From the NCBI GenBank assembly GCA_035063765.1, contig JAPSFT010000023.1, positions 1 to 64,000 on the forward strand: a stretch of 64,000 bases of DNA, read 5' to 3'. The position numbers and the translations under genes were made by a program. Positions 53,311 through 62,292 of this stretch are shown one piece after another. The DNA is from Deltaproteobacteria bacterium. Its GTDB lineage: Bacteria > Myxococcota_A > UBA9160 > PR03. How positions within the stretch are numbered: position 1 is the first letter of the stretch; each line of letters starts with the position of its first letter. The notes beneath the pieces are model-generated. The model saw nothing but the letters and a program-made list of their open reading frames with translations, was not told where the DNA came from and ran no database searches.

Positions 53311-55065
53311 CTAGAGGTCGGGCTGGTAGTACAAGGTCAGGTAGCCGCCCACGACGTGGCGGTCGTAGTCGAAGACCTCGACGTTCGAGTCGTTGCGGGT
53401 GTACTCGTAGCGGAGCGACCCGATCAGCCAGTTCGTGATCGGCCGCTCCACGATCACGTCCGCCTGCCAGACGTTCTCCCGCTTGTCGCCATTGCGCAGG
53501 CTGTACTCCACGCCGTTCACGAGGTCGTTCGGGTTCGGGTACGTGGAGGGATGGTCGTAGGGCCGATAGGTGTAGCTGCCCTGGAGGTCGAGCACGACCT
53601 GCCACGGGAGCAGCGTCCGCGTGCCGAGCACGAACTCGTGGCCCTGGAAGTCGTACTCCTCGCCCTCGGCGTCGTAGTGGTGCCAGCGGTAGCCGGCCGA
53701 GAACTGGGTGCGCAGCTCCTCGACCGGCACCATGTGGTCGAAGCCCACGATCGACCAGAAGCCGTCGCGGTTGCGCTCTTCGCTCTCGTCGAGGCCGAAG
53801 GGGCCGCAGGGCTCGTTCGGGTCGGGGCAGGCGCTGCCCGGGCCGCCCGCCGGCGGGGGGCTCCCGTCCGGCACGTCGTCGCTGTCGAAGCGGTAGTCGT
53901 CCCAGCTCAGCTCGGCGAACAGCCGCGAGTTGCCCCAGCGCCCGCCCCAGTCGTGGAAGAGCGCCGGCGTCAGCGAGTGCTCGAGCAGGTAGCCGTCGTA
54001 GCCGACCCAGGCGTAGCTGAAGTCGTACTGGAGCCGCGCGAGGGTGGCCTCGGCGAGCCGGCGGTCGACCCAGGCGGTGGCCGACGGATACTGGGTGTCG
54101 AAGTCGGTCTGCTCGAAGTGCGCCGAGCCGTAGAAGGCGCCCAGGATCCCGACCGCCCAGTCGCGGTTGCGGAACACCTCGGTCCCGACCTGCGCGGTCC
54201 ACACGCCGCGGACGTCGCCTTCGTCGGAGATCTCGTCGGGGACCGACACGTTGTCACCGCGCAGGAGGACGTTGCTGTCGTACTCGAAGCCGCCCGAGAG
54301 GACGACCCAGGGACCCTGGCGCTCGCCCTCGACCGGCGCGCGACCGAGCGGGCGCTCGGCCTGCTGGAGGCCCTGGAGGTCGCGGCGGTCGGGCAGGAGG
54401 GCGCGGCCCTCCGAGCCGGCGAGGGCGCGCTCGGCGGCAGCCGCCCAGCTCGTGCCGGGCGCCTCGCGCTGCACGCGCTCGAGCGCCTCGCGGGCGCGCT
54501 CGCGCTCCTTCGCGCGCAGCCACGCCACCCCGGCGTAGTAGGACGCGACGGGCTCGACCCCGACCGGATCGCGCCCGCGCGCGCGCTCGAGGGCCTCGGC
54601 CGCGGCCACTGGCTCCTCGGCGCGCTCGAGCCGGATCAGGCCGTCGTAGAGGTCCACCTCGGCGCTGCCCGGCGAGCGCACGCGGGCGTCGTCGAGCGCG
54701 AGCTCGGCGCCGTCGACGTCGCCCGCGTGGAAGCGCGCGACCGCGAGGTGCAGGTCGACGTCGGGTGTGTCGGGATCGAGGCGCTTCGCATCGGCGAAGG
54801 CCTGCGCGGCCGCCTCCCACTCCTGGCGCTGCATCCGGCACAGGCCGATCAGGTTCGCGACCCCGGCGTCGTCGGGCAGCCCGGCGCGCGCCTCGTCGAG
54901 CAGCGGGAGCGCCTCGTCGCAGTGGCCGGCGCTCGCCTGCTCGCGGGCGCGATCGCGCAGCGCAGCGGGGTCCTCGGCGGCCCCGGCGGCGCCGTTGGCG
55001 AGCCCGAGGAGCACTCCGAGCGTGATCGACGCGCCCGCGCCGGCTGCGCGGCGGCCAAAGCTCAT
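53311..55065 (-). CDS. TPR-repeat plus outer-membrane beta-barrel protein
   Basis: This 584-residue protein has a signal peptide (about 10-30), an N-terminal TPR region (about 32-220 with repeats such as AAAQAFADAKRLDPDTPD and EALERARGRDP) and a C-terminal beta-barrel (about 240-584) that alternates aromatic and polar residues and ends LYYQPDL. This is the layout of surface lipoprotein assembly modifiers (Slam) and polysaccharide-export porins, but the subfamily is unclear. Its ATG overlaps the stop of the PEP-CTERM gene (ATGA), so the two are co-translated. Confidence 0.75.
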   Translation of the reverse strand: MSFGRRAAGAGASITLGVLLGLANGAAGAAEDPAALRDRAREQASAGHCDEALPLLDEARAGLPDDAGVANLIGLCRMQRQEWEAAAQAFADAKRLDPDTPDVDLHLAVARFHAGDVDGAELALDDARVRSPGSAEVDLYDGLIRLERAEEPVAAAEALERARGRDPVGVEPVASYYAGVAWLRAKERERAREALERVQREAPGTSWAAAAERALAGSEGRALLPDRRDLQGLQQAERPLGRAPVEGERQGPWVVLSGGFEYDSNVLLRGDNVSVPDEISDEGDVRGVWTAQVGTEVFRNRDWAVGILGAFYGSAHFEQTDFDTQYPSATAWVDRRLAEATLARLQYDFSYAWVGYDGYLLEHSLTPALFHDWGGRWGNSRLFAELSWDDYRFDSDDVPDGSPPPAGGPGSACPDPNEPCGPFGLDESEERNRDGFWSIVGFDHMVPVEELRTQFSAGYRWHHYDAEGEEYDFQGHEFVLGTRTLLPWQVVLDLQGSYTYRPYDHPSTYPNPNDLVNGVEYSLRNGDKRENVWQADVIVERPITNWLIGSLRYEYTRNDSNVEVFDYDRHVVGGYLTLYYQPDL

Positions 55066-55802
55066 CGCGCGCGCCCGGCGTACCCGATTCCGGCGAGGCC
55101 CGTCAGGAGGAGCACGAGCGTCCCCGGCTCCGGCACCACCTGCGCCACGAGCTTGAGCGGCGGCATCACCACCTGGTTGTTCACGATCGGCATCACCCCC
55201 GAGCTCACGATATAGCGGACCGTGAACTGCCGCGACTCACCCGGATCGAGGACGCCGAGATCGACGGCGCCGAAGAAGTAGTCGCTTCCCCCCGCCGTGT
55301 ACTTCACGATCTCGAGCAGGTCGCCGTCGAGCCCCACCTCGAGGTCCGGGTAGCCGCCCGGGTTGATGGCCCCGGGGTAGGGCGCGAGGTTCACCGCGCT
55401 GAACAGCAGGAGCACCCGCCCGTAGGTCTCGCCGCTCGTGTTGGTGGCCGTCCAGAGCGAGTCGGCGATGAACGGGCTCGCGCCGGTCGGCTCACTGCCC
55501 CGCGCCTGCGGGAACTGGTGCACGGTCTGGAGCGCCTGCGAGATCGTGATGTCGTAGCTGGAGCTGTTCCTGCAGACGCCGACCTTCTGGAACGTGCCGG
55601 CCCCGGCGCACAGCGTCTGGTCCAGCGGGGTGGTCGCGAAGTCGAAGGCCGGGCCGGTGTTCGTGAAGCCCGTGTTCGAACCCCCGGCCGGGAAGCGCAG
55701 GTACTCGGTGTCACCGATGCCGAGCGCCCCGGCCGGCGCGGCCAGGGCCAGCGTAAAGAGCACCGGCAGCACGGTCCGGATCGGGCGGGTCGGGAAATCC
55801 AT
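55062..55802 (-). CDS. PEP-CTERM-type surface protein
   Basis: This 246-residue protein has a signal peptide (about 10-32), a body with the segments DTEYLRFPAGGSN, SSYDITISQAL and GGYPDLEVGLDGDLLEIV, and the C-terminal VPEPGTLVLLLTGLAGIGYAGRAR, a clear PEP-CTERM sorting signal. ATG 55802 has GGAGAA upstream. It is the first gene of the likely operon with the TPR/beta-barrel protein, the small secreted protein and the Lpp-like lipoprotein. No exosortase lies in the window. Confidence 0.85.
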   Translation of the reverse strand: MDFPTRPIRTVLPVLFTLALAAPAGALGIGDTEYLRFPAGGSNTGFTNTGPAFDFATTPLDQTLCAGAGTFQKVGVCRNSSSYDITISQALQTVHQFPQARGSEPTGASPFIADSLWTATNTSGETYGRVLLLFSAVNLAPYPGAINPGGYPDLEVGLDGDLLEIVKYTAGGSDYFFGAVDLGVLDPGESRQFTVRYIVSSGVMPIVNNQVVMPPLKLVAQVVPEPGTLVLLLTGLAGIGYAGRAR

Positions 55803-55957
55803 GGGCTTCTCCTGCGGATGCGGGTCCTCGCCGTGGAAGTGGCCTTCCGCGCGCAGGCGTGTCACGGGCGCGGGCCTGCCGGAGAAATCGGGCCCCGAGG
55901 GGCGGCAACTGCCCGGCGCGCACCCGATCGGGCGCTTGCGCGAAGCCGGCGCTGGGC

Positions 55958-57208
55958 TCAGCCCGCGAGCCGGTAGCGGATCGGGAGCCGCTTCACGCCG
56001 CCGACCAGCGAGGAGTGGAGGCGCTCGACCGGGCCCGCGACCTCGATCTCGGCGATCCGCGGCAGGAGGTGGCGGTACGCCACCGCGAGCTCGAGCCGCG
56101 CCACGTGCGAGCCCAGGCAGAAGTGCTCGCCGATCCCGAAGCCCAGGTGCGGGTTCGGGTCGCGCGCGACGCGGAAGGCGTCGCCGTCGGCGAAGACCTC
56201 CTCGTCGCGGTTCGCGCTCGGGTAGAAGAGCGCGACGGCCTCGCCGGCACGGATCCGCCGGTCGCGCAGCACGAAGTCGGCGGTGGCGGTGCGCGCGAAG
56301 TGGATGATCGGGCTCGTGTAGCGCACCACCTCCTCGACGGCGGAGCCGAGCAGCGCCGGGGTGCGCTGGAGCCTGCGCATCTCCTCCGGGTTCTCGATGA
56401 AGGCCAGCATGCCGCCGGTCGTGCCGTTGCGGGTGGTCTCGTTGCCGGCGATCACGATGATCAGGCAGAAGGTCAGGACGTCGATCTCGGGGATCGGCCG
56501 GCCGCCGACTTCGAGCCTCGCGAAGAGCGACACCAGGTCGTCGGCGGGCTTGCGGCGCTTCTCCTCGACGAGCTTTGCGAAGTAGCCGAACAGCTCCGTC
56601 ATCGCGGCCAGCGCCGATTCCTGCGGCGTCTTGCCCTCCTGCCGGTACTCCGGGTCACCGGCGCCGATCGTGCGGTTGGTCCAGTCGAAGAGCAGCGGCC
56701 AGTCCGATTCCGGTACGCCCAGGAGCCACGCGATCACCGCGATCGGCAGCGGCGCCGACACCTCGCGCACGAAGTCGCACTCGCCGTACCCGCCGGGGCC
56801 GCTCTTCGCGAGCAGGGCGTCGACGATCTCCTTGCCGATCCGCTCGATGTCGCCGTGGATCGCGCGCAGGTAGCGCGGCGTGAAGCGCTTGCTGATGAGC
56901 TGGCGGTAGACGCCGTGCTTCGGCGGGTCGAGCTGGATCAGCGTCGGCGGAAACGCGTTCGGGACCTCGGGCAGGTGGCTCAGCACGAGCCGGGGGCCGT
57001 TCACGAACTGCTCCGGGCGCTTGCTGATCGTGACGACGTCGGCGTGCTTCGTGATGCACCAGAAGGGCATGCCCTCCGTCGCGTCGAAGCGGTGCACCGG
57101 GTCCTCGCGCCGCCAGCGCTTCCACAGCTCGTGCGGGTAGCCCCAGGCCGCGTAGTGGTCGGGGTGGATCGGGTGGAAGTCGTCGGGAGGGCGGGCGGCG
57201 GCGACCAT
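55958..57208 (-). CDS. Cytochrome P450
   Basis: This 416-residue soluble P450 has the I-helix oxygen-binding motif AGNETTR (254-260), the K-helix ExxR (Glu293/Arg296) and the haem loop FGIGEHFCLG with Cys364. The sequence resembles bacterial CYP families such as CYP125/142-like or CYP108-like enzymes; the exact family is not set. It has no ferredoxin gene next to it. GAGGAG precedes ATG 57208. It is divergent from the LplA-family gene. Confidence 0.92.
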   Translation of the reverse strand: MVAAARPPDDFHPIHPDHYAAWGYPHELWKRWRREDPVHRFDATEGMPFWCITKHADVVTISKRPEQFVNGPRLVLSHLPEVPNAFPPTLIQLDPPKHGVYRQLISKRFTPRYLRAIHGDIERIGKEIVDALLAKSGPGGYGECDFVREVSAPLPIAVIAWLLGVPESDWPLLFDWTNRTIGAGDPEYRQEGKTPQESALAAMTELFGYFAKLVEEKRRKPADDLVSLFARLEVGGRPIPEIDVLTFCLIIVIAGNETTRNGTTGGMLAFIENPEEMRRLQRTPALLGSAVEEVVRYTSPIIHFARTATADFVLRDRRIRAGEAVALFYPSANRDEEVFADGDAFRVARDPNPHLGFGIGEHFCLGSHVARLELAVAYRHLLPRIAEIEVAGPVERLHSSLVGGVKRLPIRYRLAG

Positions 57209-57250
57209 GCGGGGCTCCTCGGTCGGACGCGGGCACGCGCGAAGGTGGCC

Positions 57251-57256
57251 TAGGCT
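57251..57256 (+). promoter_or_regulatory. -10-like TAGGCT, leaderless promoter candidate
   Basis: TAGGCT ends 6 nt before GTG 57263, with no ribosome binding site. The same hexamer occurs before ATG 10902. Confidence 0.4.
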
Positions 57257-57262
57257 CCGGGC

Positions 57263-58036
57263 GTGCGCCCACTGGAGCTGCTCGAGGACGCCGTGCCGGG
57301 GGAGCCGGCGCTCGACACCGCCGTCTCGCGGGCCCTGCTCGACGCGGTGGCGGCCGGCGAGCGGCCCGAGACGCTCCGCCTCTACCGGCCCGACGACGTG
57401 GTCGCGTTCTCGGGCCTCGACCGGGCGAGCCCGGGCTTCGCGCGCGCCGTCGCCGCGGCACGCGCGCAGGGCTTCGACGCGGCCTTGCGTCTCGCCGGCG
57501 GACGCGCCGCCGTCTTCCAGACCGGGTCGCTCGCCTTCGCGTGGGCGATGCCGGCCACCGAGCTGCGCGGCGGGATCGAGGAGCGCTTCGAGGCGGTCGC
57601 GGGCTGGGTCGCGGCGGCGCTGCGCCGGCTCGGGGTGGACGCGCGCGTCGGCGAGGTGCCGGGCGAGTACTGCCCGGGCGCCCACAGCGTGAACGCGCGC
57701 GGGCGCGTGAAGCTGATGGGCGTCGGGCAGCGCGTGGTGCGCGGCGCCGCGCACGTGGGCGGGGTCGTGGTGGTCGGCGGGAGCGGGCGCGTGCGCGGGG
57801 TGCTCGGGCCGGTCTACGCGGCGCTCGGCCTCCCCTTCGACCCGGTCAGCGCCGGCGCGGTCGAGGACGAGATCGGGCCGATCGGGCCCGCGGCGGTCGG
57901 GGAGGCCCTGCTCGGGGAGCTCGGGAGGCTCGGCTTCGCGCCGCGCCCGGCTCCTGCCGGCACCTTCGCCTCGCTCCGCGCACGGGCTGGGGTGCTCGAG
58001 CCGCGCTTTCGCGTCCCCGCGTGCGCCGGCAGTTGA
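57263..58036 (+). CDS. LplA/LipM-family protein (lipoate or octanoyl transfer)
   Basis: This 257-residue protein of the biotin/lipoate ligase fold has RLAGGRAAVFQTGSLAFAW and GEYCPGAHSVNARGRVKLMGVGQRVV with a conserved Lys (RVKLMG) corresponding to the active-site Lys of LplA/LipM. LipM proteins move octanoyl from ACP to apo-proteins; LplA uses ATP and free lipoate. A Cys in GEYCPG is of interest for LipM-type catalysis. The substrate and partner are not shown. Confidence 0.8.
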   Translation: MRPLELLEDAVPGEPALDTAVSRALLDAVAAGERPETLRLYRPDDVVAFSGLDRASPGFARAVAAARAQGFDAALRLAGGRAAVFQTGSLAFAWAMPATELRGGIEERFEAVAGWVAAALRRLGVDARVGEVPGEYCPGAHSVNARGRVKLMGVGQRVVRGAAHVGGVVVVGGSGRVRGVLGPVYAALGLPFDPVSAGAVEDEIGPIGPAAVGEALLGELGRLGFAPRPAPAGTFASLRARAGVLEPRFRVPACAGS

Positions 58037-58108
58037 CCGGACGGTCGCTCGCGTGGGAACATGCCCTCGCCACCGACCGCACGGTCCGGCCACCTGGAGA
58101 GACGACCG

Positions 58109-59944
58109 ATGCCCCGCACGCGGATCCTGCTCGTCCTTTGCGCCCTCGTTGCCTTCGCGGCCGCCGCACCGGCCGGCGCCCACGGCCCCCGGCACCCGGA
58201 GCCCCGTCCCGCCGCGGATCTCTACCCGACCGACCGGTGCGTCGCCGAGAAGCTCGACGCCGCTGCCGACTACTGCGCGGCGAGCGTGGGCGTGCGCTGG
58301 GTGTCGAGCTGGGGCTGGCTCGGCCGCTGGTTCGGCCTCGGGCACGGCGGCGACGGGTGGCTCCAGGAGCGCTGGCTCCGCGCGCCGCGCCGCGTGCTCG
58401 AGCGCGCCTGGGCCCGGGCGGAGGACCGCTCGGCAGCAGCGGGGGTCTCGTGCGAGGACACGACCGTCACGGCCGCCGAGATGATCTCGCTCCTCGACGA
58501 GGGCGCGCGCAGCCTCGGCGAGGAGATCGACGGCTCGCCGATCTGCCGCACGCGCCGCGTCGTGTCGGCCGCCGCCACCTGCCGGCAGCTCCTCGACGCC
58601 GAGGGCCGCCACCTCGTCGAGCGCAGCCGCGACCGGCTGCGCGAGCGCCTCCACGCCCGCCAGGAGCGCGCGGTCGGACGGTTCGAGCGCCACTGGTCGC
58701 TCGGCTGCCACGATCACGAGCCGGCCCCGACCGATGCGCTCGTCGCCCTCACCCGCGCGGCCTTCGAAGCCTCGGTGGTGTCGCCGGCGGTGCCGAGCGA
58801 GTGGACGATGATCGACCCGCCCGACCAGGTGCCCTACGCGAGCGAGCTCGGCGACCAGGTGCTCGAGCCGATCTGCTCGCACGGCACGCCGTGGGTGTAC
58901 TTCGTGAAGCGCGGCACCGTGAACAAGACCCTCGTCTACTTCCAGGGCGGGGGCGCGTGCTGGAACGCGGCCACCTGCCTGCTCGGCACCTTCAAGCCCG
59001 AGGCCGGGCCCGGCGACAACCCGGCCGGCGCCACCACGGGCTTCGCGGACTTCACGAATCCCGAGAACCCCTTCCGCGACTGGAACGCGGTGTTCGTGCC
59101 CTACTGCACCGGCGACGTGCACTGGGGCGACGCGGTGGTCGAGCACGACCCCGGCAACCCCACGGCGACGATCCACCACAAGGGCCGCATCAACGCCGCC
59201 GTGGCGGAAAAGTTCGCCCGCGAGCACTTCGTGAGCCCGGACCAGGTGTTCGTGACCGGCTCGAGCGCGGGCTCGTACGGCGCGGCGGTGAACGCCCTCG
59301 CGCTCCAGGAGTTCGCCTGGCCCTCGACCCCGTTCGCCGTGCTCGGCGACGCCGGCAACGGCGTCATCACCCAGGACTTCCTCGAGAACGACCTCGCGAA
59401 GTGGGGGATCGAGAAGAACCTCCCGCGCTGGATCCCGGGCCTCGACAAGCCGCTCTCCGAGCTGCGGGCGTCCGACCTGTGGGCGGAGGCGGCGCTCTAC
59501 TACCCGCAGAGCCGCTTCGGGAACTACACCACGTCCTACGACGGCCCCGCCGGCGGGCAGGTCGGCTTCTACAACGTCATGCTGAACGGCGACAACTTCC
59601 TCGAGTGGCTGAACTGGTGGAAGCCGAGCTGCGAGTGGAACGAGAAGATGCGCGAGCTCGCGTACGACTCGGCGGCGACGGCGCCGGACAACTACCGCTA
59701 CTACATCGGCGCCGGCTCCCGGCACACCATGTGGGGCTACGACAAGGTCTACACCGACACGACCGGCGGCGTGCCGACGATCGTGAGCTGGATCGACGCC
59801 ATGCTCGCCGGCACGCCGGACTGGGCCAACGTCGAGTGCAGCGACTGCGGCCAGCTCCTGCCCGGCGACCCCCGGCCGAGCCCCGTGCAGCCGCCCTACG
59901 TGACCGACCCCGCCACCGGCGAGACCCGCATCGTCTGCGACTGA
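58109..59944 (+). CDS. Secreted pectin-acetylesterase/Notum-like hydrolase with N-terminal extension
   Basis: This 611-residue protein has a signal peptide (about 1-25) and an N-terminal Cys-containing helical region (about 30-215). The C-terminal hydrolase domain (about 235-590) has VYFVKRGTVNKTLVYFQGGGACWN and the nucleophile GSSAGSYGAA; candidate Asp and His residues lie near VLGDAGNG and SRHTMW. This fits the pectin acetylesterase/Notum-type serine hydrolase family, whose members deacylate polysaccharides or proteins. GGAGAG precedes ATG 58109. The N-terminal helical region is not part of the family and looks like an accessory domain. Confidence 0.8.
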   Translation: MPRTRILLVLCALVAFAAAAPAGAHGPRHPEPRPAADLYPTDRCVAEKLDAAADYCAASVGVRWVSSWGWLGRWFGLGHGGDGWLQERWLRAPRRVLERAWARAEDRSAAAGVSCEDTTVTAAEMISLLDEGARSLGEEIDGSPICRTRRVVSAAATCRQLLDAEGRHLVERSRDRLRERLHARQERAVGRFERHWSLGCHDHEPAPTDALVALTRAAFEASVVSPAVPSEWTMIDPPDQVPYASELGDQVLEPICSHGTPWVYFVKRGTVNKTLVYFQGGGACWNAATCLLGTFKPEAGPGDNPAGATTGFADFTNPENPFRDWNAVFVPYCTGDVHWGDAVVEHDPGNPTATIHHKGRINAAVAEKFAREHFVSPDQVFVTGSSAGSYGAAVNALALQEFAWPSTPFAVLGDAGNGVITQDFLENDLAKWGIEKNLPRWIPGLDKPLSELRASDLWAEAALYYPQSRFGNYTTSYDGPAGGQVGFYNVMLNGDNFLEWLNWWKPSCEWNEKMRELAYDSAATAPDNYRYYIGAGSRHTMWGYDKVYTDTTGGVPTIVSWIDAMLAGTPDWANVECSDCGQLLPGDPRPSPVQPPYVTDPATGETRIVCD

Positions 59945-60025
59945 GAGAACAGGGCTCCTGCGCTCCGCTCGTCCGGGGACGGGTCTGCCCCCTGCCGCGT
60001 CACGGCACGGCGAACCGGGCCCGGG

Positions 60026-60418
60026 TCAGACGCGCTCGCGGTCGGGCTGGCGGAGGGTGTCGGTGAGGAAGAAGGTGCCGGTGGCGCGGGCCAGCATCTT
60101 GTCCTGCTCGTCGAGGATCTCGCCCTCGGCGTAGGCGAGCGAGCGGGTGCGCTGGACGCAGCGACCGAAGGCGCGGATCGTGCCGCCCTGGACCGGCCGG
60201 AAGTAGTTGATCTTGAGCTCGACGGTGGCGCAGCCGCGCCCCGCCGGCAGCTCCGCGATCACGGCGCGGCCGAGAGCGGTGTCGAGCATCGAGAAGAGGA
60301 CACCGCCGTGGGCGCGCGCGGCCAGGCTCATGTGGCGCTCGTCGAGCCGCAGCTCGAGCGTGAAGGCGCCGTCCACCATGCCGAGCGACTCGATCCCGAG
60401 ATGGCGCGTGAACTCCAC
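60026..60418 (-). CDS. PaaI-type hotdog thioesterase
   Basis: This 130-residue protein has the hotdog-fold pattern LAARAHGGVLFSMLDTALGRAV, where the HGG and following acidic residue form the active site, then TVELKINYFRPVQGGTIRAFG. It should hydrolyse acyl-CoA thioesters. GTG 60418 is chosen because AGGAGG lies 5 nt upstream. It is divergent from the YdbH-like gene. Confidence 0.88.
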   Translation of the reverse strand: MEFTRHLGIESLGMVDGAFTLELRLDERHMSLAARAHGGVLFSMLDTALGRAVIAELPAGRGCATVELKINYFRPVQGGTIRAFGRCVQRTRSLAYAEGEILDEQDKMLARATGTFFLTDTLRQPDRERV

Positions 60419-60445
60419 CGGAGCCTCCTGCCCTGGCGCCGCTGC

Positions 60446-60451
60446 TAGCGT
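60446..60451 (+). promoter_or_regulatory. -10-like TAGCGT, leaderless promoter candidate
   Basis: TAGCGT ends 6 nt before ATG 60458 of the ydbH-like gene, with no ribosome binding site in between. Confidence 0.4.
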
Positions 60452-60457
60452 TTCGCG

Positions 60458-62092
60458 ATGGGTACGCTCGCACACCGGCTGCGCGTCGCCATCGCCGTCG
60501 CGCTCGTCGGGCTGCTGGCCGCCGCGGGCGCGCTGTGGGCCGCCCGCACCGCCCTGACCGAGCGCGCGCTCGTCGCCGCGCTCGCCGCGCGTGGCGTCGC
60601 GCCGGTGGCCCTGCGCGTCGAGCGCCTCGACGGCAGCGGCCTCGGGATCGAGGCGCTCGCGATCGACCCCGCCGGCGCCCCCGACCTCGCCGCCGCGCGC
60701 GTCGAGGCCGACTGGTCCTGGGCCGGCCTGCGCGCCGGCCGGCTCGACGCGCTCCGCGTCACCCGCCTGCGCCTGCGCGCGACCCTCGGCGAAGCCGGCC
60801 TCTCGTTCGGAGCCCTCGACCCGCTGCTCGCAGGCCCCGCCGCGCCCGCCGCCGAGCCGCTGCCGCCGCCGCCCGTCGCCGAGCTCGTCCTCGACGACGC
60901 ACGGCTCCTCCTCTCGACACCGGAGGGCGTTGCAGAGGTCGCGCTCACGGGAGCCTTCGACGCCGCTCCCGGCGGCGCCGTGGCCGGCGGCGCGACGCTC
61001 GCCCTCGAGCACCCGCTCGGCGCCGCCCGCGGCCGCCTCGAGCTCGAAGGCCGGCTCGACGCGCTCGCCTTCCGCGCCACGCTCGACGGGCACGCGGCCC
61101 GGGCGGAGCGCCGCGTCGCCCTGTCGGCGCAGGGCCGCCTCGAGGGCGGCGCCCTGCGCGCGGAGTGGGAGCTCGCGCCGCTCGTCTTCGTGCCCGGCGC
61201 GCTCCAGCCCGCCGCGCTCTACCCGCCCCTCGCGCGGCTCGGCCTGCGCGACGTGGCCGGCCGCGTGGAGGCCCGCGGCCAGGTGCGCCGCGACGCCGCC
61301 GGCGCCTTCGCCTGGAGCGCCGGCCTCGCCCTGCGCGAGCTTGCCGCCACGGCGCCGCTCGCGCGCGTCGAGGGCCTGCACGCCGCCCTCGCCCTGGCCG
61401 GCCCACCCCTACACACAGAGACGTCCCAGCTCGTCGCGATCGGCCTGCTCGACGTCGGCGTCCCGCTGACCGACGGCCTCCTCGAAGGCCGCCTGCGCCG
61501 CGACGGCGCCCTCGCCCTGCGCAGCGCCCGGTTCCGGTTCGCGGGCGGGACCCTCGAGGCGGGCGAGACCGTCGTCGATCCCCGCCGCGGCCCGGGCGCC
61601 GTCACCCTGCGCGCGCGCGGGCTCGAGCTCGCGCGCCTGCTCGAGGAGGTCGCGCTCGCGGGCCTCGCGGGCAGCGGCCAGGTGGAGGGCGAGCTGCCGC
61701 TCGTGCGCGAGGGCGAGGCCCTTGTCGTGCGCGGCGGCGTGCTGCGCACCACGGCTCCCGGCGGCACGATCCGCTACGCGCCGGCCGCCTCCGTCCGCCA
61801 GCTCGCCGCCTCCCGCCCCTACGACCTCGGCCTCGCGATCGAGGCCTTCTCCGACTTCCGCTACGAGACGCTCGAGGCGCGCATCGACGGCGACCTCGCC
61901 GGCACGCTCACGGTGGACCTCCACGTGCGCGGCGCGAACCCGGCCTTCCAGGACGGCCGCCCGGTCGAGCTCGACCTGACGCTCGAGGCCCGGCTCGCCG
62001 ATCTCGTGCGCGCCGGGCAGGCGTCCTATCGTGTGCCGGCGGCCGTCGAGGAGCGGCTGCGGGCCTTCTCGGAGGGGAGAGCACCGCCGTGA
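60458..62092 (+). CDS. ydbH: YdbH-family AsmA-like envelope protein
   Basis: This 544-residue protein has an N-terminal membrane anchor (about 8-30) and a long body of amphipathic beta strands typical of AsmA-like/YdbH bridge proteins; the last third (SVRQLAASRPYDLGLAIEAF, then the FRYETLEARIDGDLAGTL segment) matches the YdbH C-terminus. In E. coli, YdbH, TamB and YhdP redundantly carry phospholipid between membranes. The two genes that follow code for YnbE- and YdbL-like proteins in the same order as in E. coli, which fixes the identity. Confidence 0.85.
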   Translation: MGTLAHRLRVAIAVALVGLLAAAGALWAARTALTERALVAALAARGVAPVALRVERLDGSGLGIEALAIDPAGAPDLAAARVEADWSWAGLRAGRLDALRVTRLRLRATLGEAGLSFGALDPLLAGPAAPAAEPLPPPPVAELVLDDARLLLSTPEGVAEVALTGAFDAAPGGAVAGGATLALEHPLGAARGRLELEGRLDALAFRATLDGHAARAERRVALSAQGRLEGGALRAEWELAPLVFVPGALQPAALYPPLARLGLRDVAGRVEARGQVRRDAAGAFAWSAGLALRELAATAPLARVEGLHAALALAGPPLHTETSQLVAIGLLDVGVPLTDGLLEGRLRRDGALALRSARFRFAGGTLEAGETVVDPRRGPGAVTLRARGLELARLLEEVALAGLAGSGQVEGELPLVREGEALVVRGGVLRTTAPGGTIRYAPAASVRQLAASRPYDLGLAIEAFSDFRYETLEARIDGDLAGTLTVDLHVRGANPAFQDGRPVELDLTLEARLADLVRAGQASYRVPAAVEERLRAFSEGRAPP

Positions 62093-62292
62093 GCCGGACC
62101 GGGTCGCTCGCCAGCGCCGCCCTCGCGGCCGGCATCGCCGCCGCCGCGGCCGGCTGCCAGCCGCGCGTCGCCGTCGAGGCTCCGAAGGAGCCGATCGTGA
62201 TCCAGATGAACATCAAGATCGAGCACGAGATCAAGGTGCAGGTGGACCGCGAGCTCGACGACCTGATCGCGAGCGAGAAGGACATCTTCTGA
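62089..62292 (+). CDS. ynbE: YnbE-family lipoprotein
   Basis: This 67-residue protein has a lipoprotein signal (AAAAAGC, Cys23) and the YnbE signature APKEPIVIQMNIKIEHEIKV. The GTG start overlaps the ydbH stop (GTGA). In E. coli YnbE is an outer-membrane lipoprotein that pairs with the YdbH C-terminus to complete the lipid bridge. The unusually well-conserved short sequence makes this call strong. Confidence 0.92.
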   Translation: MSRTGSLASAALAAGIAAAAAGCQPRVAVEAPKEPIVIQMNIKIEHEIKVQVDRELDDLIASEKDIF

